A stretch of 64,000 nucleotides of DNA from Datnioides undecimradiatus (GCA_008933995.1 WARS01000031.1:4751979-4815978), one strand, 5' to 3'. Shown: positions 24,451-37,110, counted from the first letter of the stretch. Translations and numbers: made by a program. The notes: a model not told the origin generated them from the sequence alone.

Positions 24451-26379
24451 GGCTTTGCTCGCAGTCAAACTGGTTATCTGTAGATGGTTGTGGAGACCCA
24501 CCATGAGCAAATTTAGCAGAAACATGAAAGGCACAGGGGTCAGTATTTGCCAGCGTTCATGTGGAACATCGTGTAAAATCCTTTTTTTTCTTTTCAAAGA
24601 GTTCCTGCTGTCTTGGGAGGAAAATATAGAACCACTGAGTGAAGAAGGTGTTCCTAATATCATGCACACTGAGTTCACAGCTCCAGCATGAAAATGAAGT
24701 CTGAAATTCTCCTCAATTTTTGGACACCAGGAGCTCCCAGCACAGAGGAATGAAAGGCTTTACTTTATCAGGACACCAAAGTTCTTTTTCCCCGCATGAA
24801 CGAGAGGATCTACTGAGGCAGGACATTTCTTTTTCACTGCAGAGACTTCTAATTCTTTTGCTTAATTGCATTCAGGGAGTCTATTGTTTGGTTTTTATCT
24901 GCCAGCTTTTTTTTTTCTTACAAACCATTTCCCATTCACCCATTGCTCCCTAACAGACACCACACAGTGTCTTAGGCTGGGCAATTTACCTCAATAAAGC
25001 TAATTAATTTGGGGAAACAAATGGCTGGGTAAGAAATAGCGTGGAAATTAGCAGTATTTGCATTCATCTGGAAAAAGCCATCTGACTTAAACATGACACT
25101 GTATGCAGATTTGAGCTTTGAGGTTACATTGAATGCAATAATAATTTAAAGTAGTTGCCAGAATGTGTAAATGCTGATCAGGATTCACTTGTGTGGAATT
25201 TGGGTATAAACAAAGTACTAATTTAAAATATATATTTACATTTTAAAATAATTTCTGTAATCTGTGTGGAAAAACAGGTGTGCACTTTAGCGTGGATTTG
25301 TTTAGTGACAATTGCTTGATTTGATAAAGTGTCAGCATTGTGCTTACAACTTGATGAGGAAAATGCAGGTTTAGTCAGAAGTCCTTTTTACTTTTTTGGA
25401 ACAACAGCAGGAGACATGACATACCTTACCAAAAAGTTTGCAGGATGCGGCCAAACAGTTGTGGAGGCTGTGGAAACATTAATAATATATGCAGCACCTC
25501 CTTTGGCCAGGAGAACTCAAAGCTGTGCATGTCTAATCCTGCCCCTTGCCTGACTTGTGGTGCGATAAGAAAGTGCAGAAAAAGTTTTCTGTGGATGTTT
25601 TTTCAAATTTTCAAGCCAACAGCACACTCAAACCAATTTCACCTTTTCTGACCTGTTGTGTTCATCATCCAAGAAGACGAGCTGGTGTTTACTTCTTTGT
25701 CTGCGCTGAGCAGCACACAGTGGAGGAAGATATTCAGATGGATGGTCCAGTAAACAATCTCGGAGGTCACTTCCCTTGACTTTGTTGGTTGACTGACATC
25801 GGCTGTTTTTCTCAAAATCTGCAAGTGGATCATAGTGAGTTTGATCTCAGTTGACCAGGAGCCATGGACACCTGATTAATGCTTCATGCTACCTCATGTT
25901 CAGGCTGTTACAGCAGCATTATAAAGTCACAGCAGGGCTGCTCTGAATTAAGGTTTGGTTCAGGAAATTTGATTCCTTTCTGAAAATGGATAAGGCAAAG
26001 AAACAGACTGCGATATTAAATTGAGCCAATAAACACAGAGATTGAACAGAAAAATAGAAACATGATCGACAGGTGGGTGATTGGGTTGGGACAGTTTACC
26101 TTGTATTCATTGGCCACGGCATCATTTCTTTGTATGATTTATTGCCTGAAATGTTCAACACACAGACAAAACAATGAGACTGCATCACGTAGGATATTGT
26201 AGTTTTTCACATACAGATTTAATAAACATCACCACACTCCACAGTGGATGTCTTCTTACTCAGATAATAGACCACTGCAGTTAAAATACTGATGCAATAA
26301 TAAAAAAAGGACCCAAAGTCTAAAGTTCTGCAAGGTTGCAGCATTTATTGTTCATTGTTCTGACCCCGGGTGACCAGAA
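24451..26379. other. Intergenic, no gene seen
   Basis: Several overlapping frames at 24415-24953 and 25329-25833 on both strands show no domains. No repeat family was recognised with confidence. Confidence 0.45.
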
Positions 26380-26830
26380 ATTTAAATTTTGCTCTGAGGG
26401 TAGTGCCAGAGGAAAGGCCAAAGCATCATAAAAATCAAATGGGTTTATTCCCATTGAGAGCATAAATATGCCCAACAAATTGCGTTTCTTTGACCTGAGG
26501 ATGGTGCCAGAGGAATGCTCATGCAGTCTCCAAATTGGAAAGAGTTTATCTTTTGAAAGAGTGAAAGAGCTCAGCAGGATAATCCACCTTTTATTTTTTA
26601 CGAACATGTGGAAACTTTAGCCTGACAGCAGAAGCTCCAGAGGAAAAGTCAAGTAACCATGAATATCTGCAACAAATGTCACGGACATCCAGCTGGTAGT
26701 TTCTGAACTGAAATGTCAGGTGTTGGTCAAGGGGAGGTTTTGGCCTGACACTGGTGCTCTGTGAAAGGTCAACAGGTAAACACAATTACGAATATCGTTT
26801 TTGTACCTTGAGTGTTAGCACCAGATATTG
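26380..26830 (+). repeat. Cluster of four diverged units of an interspersed repeat
   Basis: Four variants of one motif follow each other: 'gagggtagtgccagagga' (about 26395), 'gaggatggtgccagagga' (26497), 'gacagcagaagctccagagga' (26623) and 'gacactggtgctctgtgaaa' (26744). The units are spaced roughly 100-130 bases apart. Each is followed by a variant of the same text ('aaaggtca...', 'catgaatatctgcaacaaatgtca', 'ggacatccagctggtagtt'). The motif belongs to a common percomorph repeat ('ggtggcgctagaggaaaagtcag...catgaatgtctgtac'). Diverged tandem amplification inside the element, or a naturally multi-unit element, would both explain it. Confidence 0.6.
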
Positions 26831-26889
26831 TGACAATCACATCTGTCCAGTAGTGTTGAGACTGGCATTACCCAATAGGTGTAGTAGTT

Positions 26890-27185
26890 TACTTATCTAA
26901 ACCTCTTACTGTTAAGATGCACTTTTTTGTCCCTTATTGTGATTTTATTTGAGTCAGTTTCAGTTCCTAAGATGAGGAGACGGCTGCACAGAGTGTCGCA
27001 CTGATTTGTGCTATTAGGGTCAATGTGGAGGTACAGCTGAGTGTCATCCCTCCAGCAGTAGAAACCAATAATATATCTGTATGTATGATGTGACTCAAGG
27101 GCAGTGTGCATATTGAGAATAATATTAGTGTAAGGACAGACGCTTGAGGTTCATCACATGAATTCATGCATTACAGAGAGCAGTG
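26890..27185 (-). pseudogene. LINE reverse-transcriptase fragment, L2/CR1-like (fossil, frameshifted)
   Basis: On the minus strand, one frame (about 27167-27060) reads PQASVLTLILFSICTLPLSH. This corresponds to the reverse-transcriptase motif usually written GVPQGSVLGPLLFSLYMLPL. After a frame change, a second frame (about 27060-26895) contains WRDDTQLYLHIDPNS, corresponding to the catalytic YADDTQLYL box with the Asp pair kept but its first two residues changed. Motif order is correct. The frame change and substitutions show a dead copy. The L2/CR1 clade assignment rests on the LP.. and DDTQLYL wording and is moderately secure. Confidence 0.8.
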
Positions 27186-28699
27186 AATGGTCCATAAACA
27201 GATCCAGAGATGCCTGAGCTGTTTCATACATTTTGCTATCATACATGACGAGATGGTTTTATCATGACTATCATGATTTTGTCTTTGCTTTGTCAGTGAT
27301 TGCTATGTTGCTGTCCTCAAAATGGATATCATGGCGCATAACACTGTGAAGATAACATTGCAGAATGATTAAACCATTTTCCTTTTTTTCAGGTTTGTGC
27401 GGCTGAAGTACAAACTGGCAGATAACCAGTTCAAACTGGACAAAAACAGGATAACACTCAAACCAAATACATTATGGGATTGTCTCAGATAATTAATCCC
27501 AATGAAAACTCTCTGGAATTTAGAGTTTCACATGCGTGTTTTTGGTTATTTGGATTGTAGGAAGAAAGTACTACCTCCACACAGACAGCAAGGATCCTGA
27601 AATTACTTTATCACCTCACGATTGAGACAACGACACACTGAAGGGCAAGTTAATAATCAGGACAATGAAACAGACAGTCGAAAACCAAACAATTTAATCA
27701 GATATTCAGTCAGAGGCTGAATCCTGAGAGACAGCATGACTCACAGGTTGGTGCTATCAGCAATCTAGTCCTTGTTCTGCATTGTAGGCACAACAAGTCA
27801 GTTTGCTGATACTGAAATGCATCCTGTCCAATCTCTTAAATCAGTTATTAGACCTGGGACCCTCTGCAAAGGAACATGCTTAACTGCCAGGCTTATGCTC
27901 GGCTTTATTTCTGTGTTACTGCGTTTATGTTTCACCTTAGAAATGGCAGGAAAATAGCATGAAACTGTTTCTTCAGGTGTTGAATTAAACTAAAGTGGTG
28001 GTAGTTTGAGTCTGTGCTCCCAGGAAGACTGATGACATCAGTCGTTTCAGTCGCTCAACAAATCATCTTTAATACTTTTCAAACCAGGAATTTCCAACCA
28101 GGAGTCACACAATTTTACAGATGTGTGGCTGGAACCAAAATAAAAGCAGAGGTCAAATATGTTTAATACTGATAATATGTGTAATACTCACTACTAGACT
28201 CATGTTATAATGTAGTTTTGACTACTGAGTAGGCTTCTTAAGGGTCAGAAAGTCAAGATGTTGACAGGTGACTGATGGGTGATCACACTGACATCTCGAG
28301 TTACTTTGATTTTTAACTAACTGTTAACTGATGTCACTGTGATGATGAATCCCCAAACCACGTAATGTGTTCATTTTAAACTAAACCATGATCATGTTTT
28401 TGTGCCTTAGCCCAACCAAACCTTACCTATACTGGTGTCATATCAGAAAACTATTCTCATTTTTAAAAGGTAAAGACAAATAGTGTCTTACTGCTGTCAG
28501 GTCAGATCTTTTTTTTTCTTTTTTTTTTACCATCGTGTAGGTTCCTGTACTGTGGGTTTCACTGGTTTACAGGGAAATTTGTTCCACAGTGAAGAGAATT
28601 AATTTTAGGCGCATCTGTGGTTTATCCAGTAGATGCAATGTAATCTGCATGCAATCTGGTAGATGTAATGTCAATTCAGAAAGACAGGTTCTGTCTCCC
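27186..28699. other. Intergenic, no gene seen
   Basis: AT-rich noncoding DNA. T-runs lie at about 28510-28528. No recognised gene or repeat family. Confidence 0.45.
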
Positions 28700-28870
28700 C
28701 TAATTAATTAGTTTACTCTGAGTTTGTAATTTCTGGCAGGTTGAGAGAAGCTGAATCCATATTAACACATTTCCACAGTAATTGAGGGGCTCATAAGTCG
28801 TGGAAATTAGCCTTGGATGCTGTTGAAGTTTCCGCATGGCACACCTTGCTGTCAAATTATCCATTTAAGT
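28700..28870. promoter_or_regulatory. Candidate conserved noncoding element
   Basis: It begins with the perfect palindrome CTAATTAATTAG (28700-28711), a double homeodomain site. A non-repetitive block of mixed composition follows, with TAATTG at 28779-28784 and 'ggaaattag' near 28802. Regulatory function is inferred from motif texture only. Confidence 0.2.
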
Positions 28871-28904
28871 ATCTATTTATTTACTTGCCTATATCTAATA
28901 AGCA

Positions 28905-29400
28905 GGTTATTGCCAGCTTCATCCTTTAATGCTAATGAGACACATTTCCTTCCTAGCTGAATGTGTTATTAAGCCCTTGCTAGCGTGAAAGTGTCCCAGG
29001 AAAATGGTTCCTAAATGCCAGTCCACCATATTGTGCACACAGCACACCCAAGCGTGACTACTGTTACACTGTGGGGTGATGGAGGAAGTGGTCCTCTGTC
29101 CTCTGCACTGCAAAATATGTTGCTGGACAAGAATCAAGAAAAAAAATCTTCAATTTCACTACAGGGCATCTGAGGCATAGGCTTGGAAAGCACCAAGCTG
29201 TCAGAGCAGTCAAGGCTGTCCATGCTCATAACCGCCACGATGCCATGCACCAATATGTTATGACAAACTTAAGCTTGAGAGACACAATTAGGAGAAGGCA
29301 AGAGCCGCCAGTTATCGGTTGGAGGGAGAGCAGATTGACAGCTAAGGAGAGGCAAAGCGGCATTAAAGATCAGCTCTGTCAGGAAGAAGGGGACACAGCT
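28905..29400. promoter_or_regulatory. Candidate regulatory block, non-repetitive
   Basis: Roughly 500 bases with more GC and no repeat signature, continuing the block at 28.7 kb. It carries 'ctttaatgctaatgag' near 28925, 'acacaattaggag' near 29282 and 'gattgacagctaagg' (Meis/TGIF core) near 29333. Open frames on both strands (28919-29137 minus, 29245-29463 plus) have no domain content, which fits constrained noncoding DNA or chance. Unproven. Confidence 0.18.
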
Positions 29401-29939
29401 CTGTCGTCTCTCTCCAGAGCCCTCACTCCCTGCTTTTCATTTCCAGGTCAGCATAGGATATAGGCAAGGAGCCAAACTGACTAAAGAGGGCCAACTTAAG
29501 ACAGCAAGTCCTGTCCTGTTTTATCCTGGGCTCAGGGTGGAGATAAGAGCAGAAGGGCTTTGAGCACAAGCCCTCACAGATGCACCACTTGAATAGAAAA
29601 AGCAGCAAATCCCACCAGAAAGACATGAAGGAGAAAAAAACATTGTCTTGCTTTGAAGTCTTAGCATTAAAATATCTATATGAACTTTGTACATTTAACT
29701 CACAGTCTTTCATTTTCTCTGAAATGAAATGAATTCATACACATATACATATATGAAAGGTACATGTCTCTCATATTTCTCTCTTAAAAGCCCCTATTTA
29801 CTGCGTGATTACAGTGATCCTTCAAGCTGATTGCATATCACACTGTGTGAGATGGGCCTAATAAAATCTTCAGTGTCAGACTGTGAGACATCAATTTTGA
29901 GGCATAGCAGACTGAACAATAAATGTCTGGTCAATAACA

Positions 29940-30115
29940 GCACTATGATGTGAAGCGGGGTTTACAGCCATGCTAACAGCAATATAAGGCTGTACTATTG
30001 AGCTAAATATTAATATCAGCATTATGATATTATTAAGTACCATAGTTAAGTGTCTTAGCATGCTAACATTAGCTGAATTAGCACAAAATACAGCCATGGT
30101 TAGTGAAAATGTCAT
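29940..30115. repeat. Teleost repeat of the 'agcatgctaacattagct' type
   Basis: The words 'ccatgctaacagcaatata', 'atatcagcattatgatatt', 'gtcttagcatgctaacat' and 'tagctgaattagcacaaaata' follow the order of a highly abundant percomorph repeat built from 'gctaacatgct' motifs. I believe it to be the same broad family as the four-unit cluster at 26.4 kb. The copy is degenerate. Confidence 0.6.
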
Positions 30116-30339
30116 TAGTCCCATTAAATAATTGTTACTAAAAGGAAAATATGTAGGGACAATGTTGTTTATTTCTGTCTGGATCAGACTTGTCATTGTA
30201 AGAATGTGGCTAAAGATATGAGAACATGTGAGTCATGTGTCTGCACTGCTCTAAACTGTTTTACTTTATGACCACTTTATGAGTCTACTGTGTATATGTA
30301 TGCAAAATATAATGCCCTTGCACAATGGAATGAATAAAG

Positions 30340-30530
30340 TAGCTGGCGGTAACTGGTGGGTGCAGGATGGCAATGGCATTTACAGAGCAGTAGGAGAGAT
30401 GGGATATCTTGTTGCTTAAATAGTCCACCAGATTGGGATGGTGTGTTTGGGAGATGGCTGTGGCGAGTGAAGCATGTCACATATGTATGTAGCAGTGCAG
30501 CTGGAGCCGACTGCCTGAACGAGCTTGCAG
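30340..30530 (+). repeat. Dispersed direct repeat, copy A
   Basis: This segment aligns by eye, in the same orientation, with 33318-33505. Shared words in order are a 'cagagcag.aggag' box, 'gattggga', 'gatggctgtgg.gagtgaag' with the exact 12-mer 'gtgaagcatgtc' (30467-30478, matched at 33452-33463), then 'gtatgta/tggcagtg.agct.gagc'. Similarity over about 180 bases shows common origin. Class unknown; no coding domain. Confidence 0.65.
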
Positions 30531-33317
30531 GTATCGTTCCATTAGTGTCAGTGGCATCTTGTCTCTGTGTATGGTTGCTTACAACATCTCATCTGTATTC
30601 TGCATCATTTCATGGTGTATACTGATGGGTTTATTTGGTCCTAAATTTTTCATTTCTGATGCTGTCACAGTTTCAACACAGGCTGTCTGTGGTTGTTGCA
30701 GTTCTTAATTGTCTGATGGGCCCACAGGGGCTGCCACAACTTTGGCATCACGACCAAAGATTTCTCTGTTAATCTTCCTCTTTTCTCTGGCATATACCAA
30801 GAAAATACAGCTTGCACAACCAAATAGTGTGTTGGGGGGTTTTTTTGGTCCATATTATTGTACAAATTTCAGCCACATCCTCTTCAGTCTGCAATTCTCA
30901 TTCAGCTTTATGAGTCTTGATAACGTGCAACTATAAGAGTTAATTACCTTTGCCCTAAAACAGGCCACATTAGATTATTGGCATGTAGAGAAGCTTTAAA
31001 ACTGAGGTAATCTTTTAATAATTGTCGGTAAATGTTTTACTTCCATAGCAACATCACTGCTATGAATGGCACACCTGTGTTAGATAAGAACAAATATGGC
31101 ACCAGCACAAGCCTAATCTGATCTGCATCATGTTACTACACCTGCACTGAGTAAGATTAGAGGAGACATTTTGGTATGTTAATGAGGACAGAGTATGAGT
31201 CTGAGTGGGCTGATAAAGAAACAGAGACGACTTTGTGTGCAGAAAAAGTTGAGATAGAGGTCAGTGGGGTGGTTCTACTTGGAGCCATTGTTTATTGTGA
31301 CAGCTGAAGAGGTGGTTTCCCCATCACCGGAGGGGACTTATTCTGAAACACAACAGCCTAAAATATTCACTTTCATTTCTGGGGTAGGACGGTGTCATCG
31401 TCTGTTGACCTTGGACTGTGAATTTATGAAAGTGAAATCAAATCTGGAAAATCTATCTATCTTCCAGTGCCCTTGTATTCAAATACAACTCTGCAGGATG
31501 ATGTTTCACAGCTGCTATTCATTGCTCTTCTTCGGGTGTTTTACTGTATCCATTCTGTTCCAAGGTGTTTCTTTCTTTGCACTTATTCAAATCCTCTGAC
31601 GTGCCTTGTCAGGCTTATTACAAGCTGCGAAATTTTAATTTGCATTCAGTCTTTATAAACATTTATGTAAACTGCACATGAGTGAAAGCAAAAAGAAGAA
31701 AATAGCCTCTTTTTCATTCACAAATTCAACTTTGAGTTGAGTTGAGTGAGTACATGAAGGAGCTTAGTTGAAAAGAACTTTGGGGGACGGAGGCTTCTGG
31801 GATTAGATGTGACATTAAGATTTTGTTTTCAAGGGTCTTTCTCACGAAGGATTAGTGGGTTACCAAGCTAAAGTTGGGCTTAGCCCTGGCTTTTCTGTCT
31901 CACGACAATGACTCAGATCGAAGCTAAGCTAACCTGCTCAGCCTGCAGGGCTCAAAATTTCTAAAATGCCATGAACTCTGTGGAAAAATGGCACATCAAT
32001 ATCACAAGAGTCCTGTGGATGAAGGAGGGAGCATGATGACACAAATGTTACAAAGGAGACTAGTTGAGCATATTTACTGAATGAAATGTACTGTTGCATA
32101 TTAAGTGTGCTGAAATTCCTCTATTTGGAGTCCTGAGAGTGACTGAAGCAATAGATTGCACTAATATTCACATCAGTGCAGCCTTTAGGGGACATAGAGC
32201 AAAGCAAAGCCTTTGAATTGAAAATCCTTCCACTGCCTCAGTGTGAAAACATCATACTGTATTAATGAAAAAATCCCCATAGTGCCTTAATGACCTGGCA
32301 GTGATAAGCCTATTCACTTACACATGCAGTTTTCCTCCAGCTATCTTTTTTGAGCTTGGCAACAGCCGCTGTTACTTTTTGCAGTTACAATTCGGTGTTG
32401 CTCATATTTATTCATTATGATTGTTATTGGTTCACAGACAAACATAGTGATCCACGTCTCTCCCGTGTGTCCCACTTTTACTGCCTGCTAAACAGTTTTC
32501 AGTAGGCCACTATCACTGAAATTGTCTCATGAGATGGTCCTGTATGTTTGCCTGCTTGCCTCCATTAAACATCTGTGCATCATTTTATATCATATAATAT
32601 TTATATCTTAGTGTTACAGTATTGGCGCCTTCATGCCTCACTGCAGACTTCCTTTCCAGTGCAAAACAAAGGGGCCTTTGCAGAATCCATTTTAGCATAG
32701 ATCCTCTCATTTGTTTTGTCCATTATCCTTTTCTGCATGGATCCACTGGGCTGCATACGGTAAAACCCCTACATTCATCTCATCAAACCACATCAGAACC
32801 AGCAAGCGTCCTTTCTGCAGCTGCTGTTATTTGGCATTTTTTGTGCCTTCTTTTTTTATTTTCAGCTCTCTCTGGATATAATATTGATGTTTTTTAACAA
32901 AGGAATTATTTTCTTTTGCTTAGCAGCTTCTGATGGTGGAAACTGATGAATTTTTAAGACATGGCTCTGTGTTTAACAGGTAATAACACTGTCTTACTGA
33001 AGATAAACATTGTCTTAATATCGATTTGAGTTGTGTGAGTCATGTGACAGTGATGCATCAGTCTGTCTGCTTGTTTCATTTGGTCCGTTTAAGTACAGTA
33101 AGCTCCTCGTGGGCATGAATAGGTTGTGTGACTGTGGTACTGATGTACCACCCCCTTCAGTTATTTACATCCAGTGATGTCTTGCATATACAAAGTCATG
33201 TCCATTGCAAAATTTCATGTAATAAATGTCTCATTCCAATGTAACTCACACATCAAAAAATATAAAAACAGCATTTTAAAGTTTAACTGGAGATTGACGA
33301 GCAAATGTCTTAACCCC
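30531..33317. other. Intergenic, no gene seen
   Basis: Noncoding DNA between the two direct-repeat copies. The 111-codon frame at 31264-31599 (plus) and the frame at 32622-32897 (plus) have no recognisable domains. Confidence 0.45.
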
Positions 33318-33505
33318 TTAGCCAGAGCTGCAGGTGGAGTCTGGGGTACATGACGACAGTGTACTGACAGAGCAGAAGGGAGGATAGCTAATCTTGCAGC
33401 TTGAAATGGCTGCCAAATTGGGAGCAAGTGTTTGATAGATGACTGTGGAGAGTGAAGCATGTCGAGTGTGTATGTGGCAGTGAAGCTCGAGCTAACTGAC
33501 TTCAC
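33318..33505 (+). repeat. Dispersed direct repeat, copy B
   Basis: Partner of the 30340-30530 segment, offset by about 2,985 bases. The best matching part is 33445-33490 ('gatgactgtggagagtgaagcatgtc'-type text). A 96-codon minus-strand frame crosses it but shows no domain, and copy A does not preserve that frame, so it is not a gene. Confidence 0.65.
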
Positions 33506-36459
33506 TGCTTTACTAAAAGTCCTCAGTCTTTAAGGAAAGCTACATTTTATGATATACCAAACATTATACCTACTTCAAGTGGCTCTTAAATAGAGGTGAA
33601 AATTCAGATTTGCTGACTTGAATTGTTTCATTAAGTTCAGTTTAAAGATTTGTAGTCACTGACTATGTATGTAGTTACAACTATACCACTGCTATATGGT
33701 ATATATTATAGACTACAATATAAATAGTTTATTTATTTTTTTTATTAGCAAAGAAGTTGCATCAGTGAATACCTGTGTTTAAAAAAATGTCATGTGTGAA
33801 TGACAGGTACTCAGGTGAGACACACAGGGTTGCAAACTTTAAATTTCTGATGATCTACTAGCTCACCAGTGCAGTGGCCCACCTTTATGTGCCCCAGTAT
33901 GCCAGATGGCCCAAACACCACTGGTCAGAGATGTCAGAGGAGTTTTAAAATTGAAAAACTCTTTCTGTATGTGTGGACTTTTCAGATCTCTGCCTCCTGC
34001 TCCTCATCTCTGCATGAAGCACAGCAGTTCAAGGCTACATTAGTTGCTTCTTGCACCTGAATATATGACCAAATTATCAGCAGTCAAGTTGAATTGTGTG
34101 AGTGGATATTCTAAGTGATGTGTAGCATAAAAAAGGACAATATCACTGTCCACAGTGACTGCAACATTGTTATAGGAGTCAAAAGTTAAATCAGTGCAGT
34201 TCTGTTTTGAGGTGCTTTCAGACAGTGAGCAGTCGCTGCTTCTGCATCTGCTTTACTTACTGCTGTAAGTACAACTGCAGCCATGATGTGGCAACAGGAG
34301 ACAGAAACTGCTGAAAACATCAACTACTGCATTGTATAGCATAGCATGCACGTAGCAATGTGTGTAAAATCTGTGCAGGCTGTAGTGTAGCTGCTGTACG
34401 ATTCATAATCTATTCGTCCCTGTACTGTCTGTGTTAGTGATACATTATTCTGCTGTTTGTAATCATATTCATTGTTGTGTATAAGTGTTTATGTGTTAAT
34501 GCAACTTATTTTGTAGAGTAAAGGGTTTTTTTTAACCTAATAGTTCTGCCACATTAGATTATTCCAATCATATACCCCCCACCTCGTACCTCCTGCCCCA
34601 TATAGCCACCTGCGAGGGAAGCCTCAGTGCAAAAGGGAATAATGATTCAGTTTAGACTGAGAATTTGTTCATCTTTTCTGCAAAATCAAGATAGATTTGA
34701 CTTTAAACTGTGTCAATGATGTGCAAATCATTGCAAATCTATCCTATCCTAAATCTATCCATCCTATTTATCTGACCTCTCTGTCCCCTCATGTCCTGAG
34801 AGGATCTTTTTCTTGCTGTGTCAAGAATCAAGAAGAAAAACAAGGAGGCAGCAGAGCATTTTCCTGCCAAGCCCCATAACCCTGGAGCCAACTTCCTCTT
34901 GCTAATTCTTCAATACTGAAAATCTTCAAACCCCAAACTCAAAAGCAATCTATTTTCACTGTCATATAACCAACCGTAACCCTGTCTAGTCTAGACAGTC
35001 TCTTTCCTCAGTTTCCTCTACGCACAGCATTAATACAGTCACCAACTGTTGGGAACTCAGACTGTGGCTGCATCATTACAGTCACTGTCGGTCTGCTGTC
35101 TGTATGACAATGTGTGTGTTGCTTACATAAGGATCCTCAGTCTGTGTTGGTCCTTCTTAGTGTGGCGGTGTGTGCTCAGCTGTCTGTTTGTCTTTCTTCC
35201 TTTTAGACACCTGCCGAATTTCAGGGATTTAATGGTTCAGTTTCAGCCCACATATGCTGGCTAAAGTGTCACCTTCTACCACATCATGTTTCTCATCTAA
35301 TTCATATTCTTGCATCATGGTTAGTATCAGTTTCAGCACCTGCTGCATTCTCAGCTGGGTCAGTCATATTAAGGTGAGGAATCTAAAGTACTTGGTTAAG
35401 GGAGGGGAAATGTCATGGTCAAAGTTTAATGAAAAGATCAGGAACAAATTTACGAGGAGATGGGCTGTGAATCCTTGATGTGGATCTGATCAGGATGACG
35501 CTGGGCTGTAAAGGTATTCAAGGTAAGACCAGCTGGAAGAGATCCAGAAATCACTGCAAGGATTTTACAGTATTTCCCATCTGGCTCTGCAATCTGGGCT
35601 ACCGTGCTCATCCTGCTGAACAAAAAGTCTTATAAAATTGTTAACAAATGTAAGTAATTTTCACACAATATGTTTCAAGAAAAGACTTCAAGGAAGACTA
35701 AGTGTGTTTGGTGAATGCATAGAGGTGCAAACATCCCAAACAGGCTAAGCTAAAAACTTCAACCCAATGTTATTTACGTTTCTGGTGGAAATGGTAAACA
35801 GGAATTAGAAAGACAACAAGGCCACAGTTTACCACCGTTTACCAAGTGTGTTTGTTATTTTTGTTCATTTACTTTTTAAAGAATCTTTTTATGGTCAGGT
35901 TTTCAGGGAAATAAAGTATCTGATACATGATACAACAGCATTTAAACAGCTAAATGCGGATACCCTCTTCTTGTTTTCCTAATGTTCCTCCTCCATTTAT
36001 CTCCCTAGTTTTATTTAAACATTTATTATAGATCAGGTGATTGTGTCAATGAATCTGTAAAGTTTCTTCTAAAGTCTCAAATGGTCTTTGGGCACAAAAC
36101 AAATGAAGCAAAAGAGGGTTTAATTAAAATACCCCAGTTACACCTGGCATTAAAATGTGATCTATATGTGAAAAAAGGAAAAAATGCATGTTAATGTGAG
36201 GTCTACATGCAGAATCAGATCAGCTTCACCACATTTGGAGGTTGTTAGGCTCACATCGTGATTGCCTTCCTGCCAGATCTCAATGTAACCTGTACAGCAT
36301 GACCACATTCGTCTGTCTGGCAAGCTTAAAGGTCACCTATCTCCTCCTCTTCCAGCTAGCTTTAAAAAGCCTGGCAAATGCTTTACATATTGTTTTAAAA
36401 AATTGTGAAAAAAAATGTGATTAAAAGATTAATCTACATTTTATTTGTAGCCATATTTC
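33506..36459. other. Intergenic, no gene seen
   Basis: AT-rich noncoding DNA. A small 'ctatcc' iteration lies at about 34739-34765. Open frames at 34697-34879 and 35049-35478 lack domains. Confidence 0.45.
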
Positions 36460-37110
36460 CTTTTTTGACCAGATATGGATGCAGAGACGCATGGATCGGT
36501 TGCTAAATAATGTATCCAGCTTCTGTTACCCAACGCCTCACAGCCTCCGCTGTCCGCCTCTGCTATCCAGCTGTCTGCCCTGAGCCACAGCTGTGGGCCA
36601 CCACTGAGGACACCCCCCACACTCCAGTCACCTGCCTTCTGCTCTGGCCTCCAGCTGTCAGTTTCCTGGGGGGGGGGGGGGGTTAGGGTCCTGTCACCAC
36701 AGCTGCCTCCGTTGTTGTTATTTTGCTCATTCTGGACCTCTGTCACTGCCACCAAACACTACTCATATCCCACAGACTCACACATTTATGAACTTTCCAC
36801 ACCCACCTGCCCACCTGTCCATTTCTCAAATCGTCACATCTACCTTTAATGACCTCATCACTCCAACTCTGTGTATGAGTAGCTCTAAAGCCTTGTGCTT
36901 TAGTGGTTTGTTCACTTCCAGCCATCTGTACCTGTTTTCTGCCTGTTTGTGACCTGCTTGTTTGCTTTGTTTAGACCGCTTTCTTGTGCCTAACTTAAGT
37001 CTGTTAATTCTAAAATAAATTCAATTCAGTCATTTTTCCTTCAGCTTGTTCTACCTCAGAGTCTGCATTTGGGTCCTCAGTCCTATTGCCTCATAAACAC
37101 CTCTGTGATA
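36460..37110 (+). repeat. Retroelement-like repeat remnant, C-rich body plus 3' end
   Basis: A C-rich block on the plus strand (36530-36850, 'cctccgctgtccgcctctgc', 'cacccacctgcccacctgtcc') is followed by 'tttctgcctgtttgtgacctgc', an AATAAA-containing stretch near 37012 and 'gagtctgcatttgggtcctcag' (37060-37081). This ending is typical of an abundant teleost retroelement-related repeat. A reverse-oriented relative occurs at 56.9-57.4 kb. No reverse transcriptase or integrase frame is present. LTR versus other class is undecided. Confidence 0.5.
36668..36682 (+). repeat. G15 homopolymer run
   Basis: Fifteen consecutive G residues, flanked by 'cct' and 'ttaggg'. It could be slippage-prone and its length in an assembly may be unreliable. 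Confidence 0.95.
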
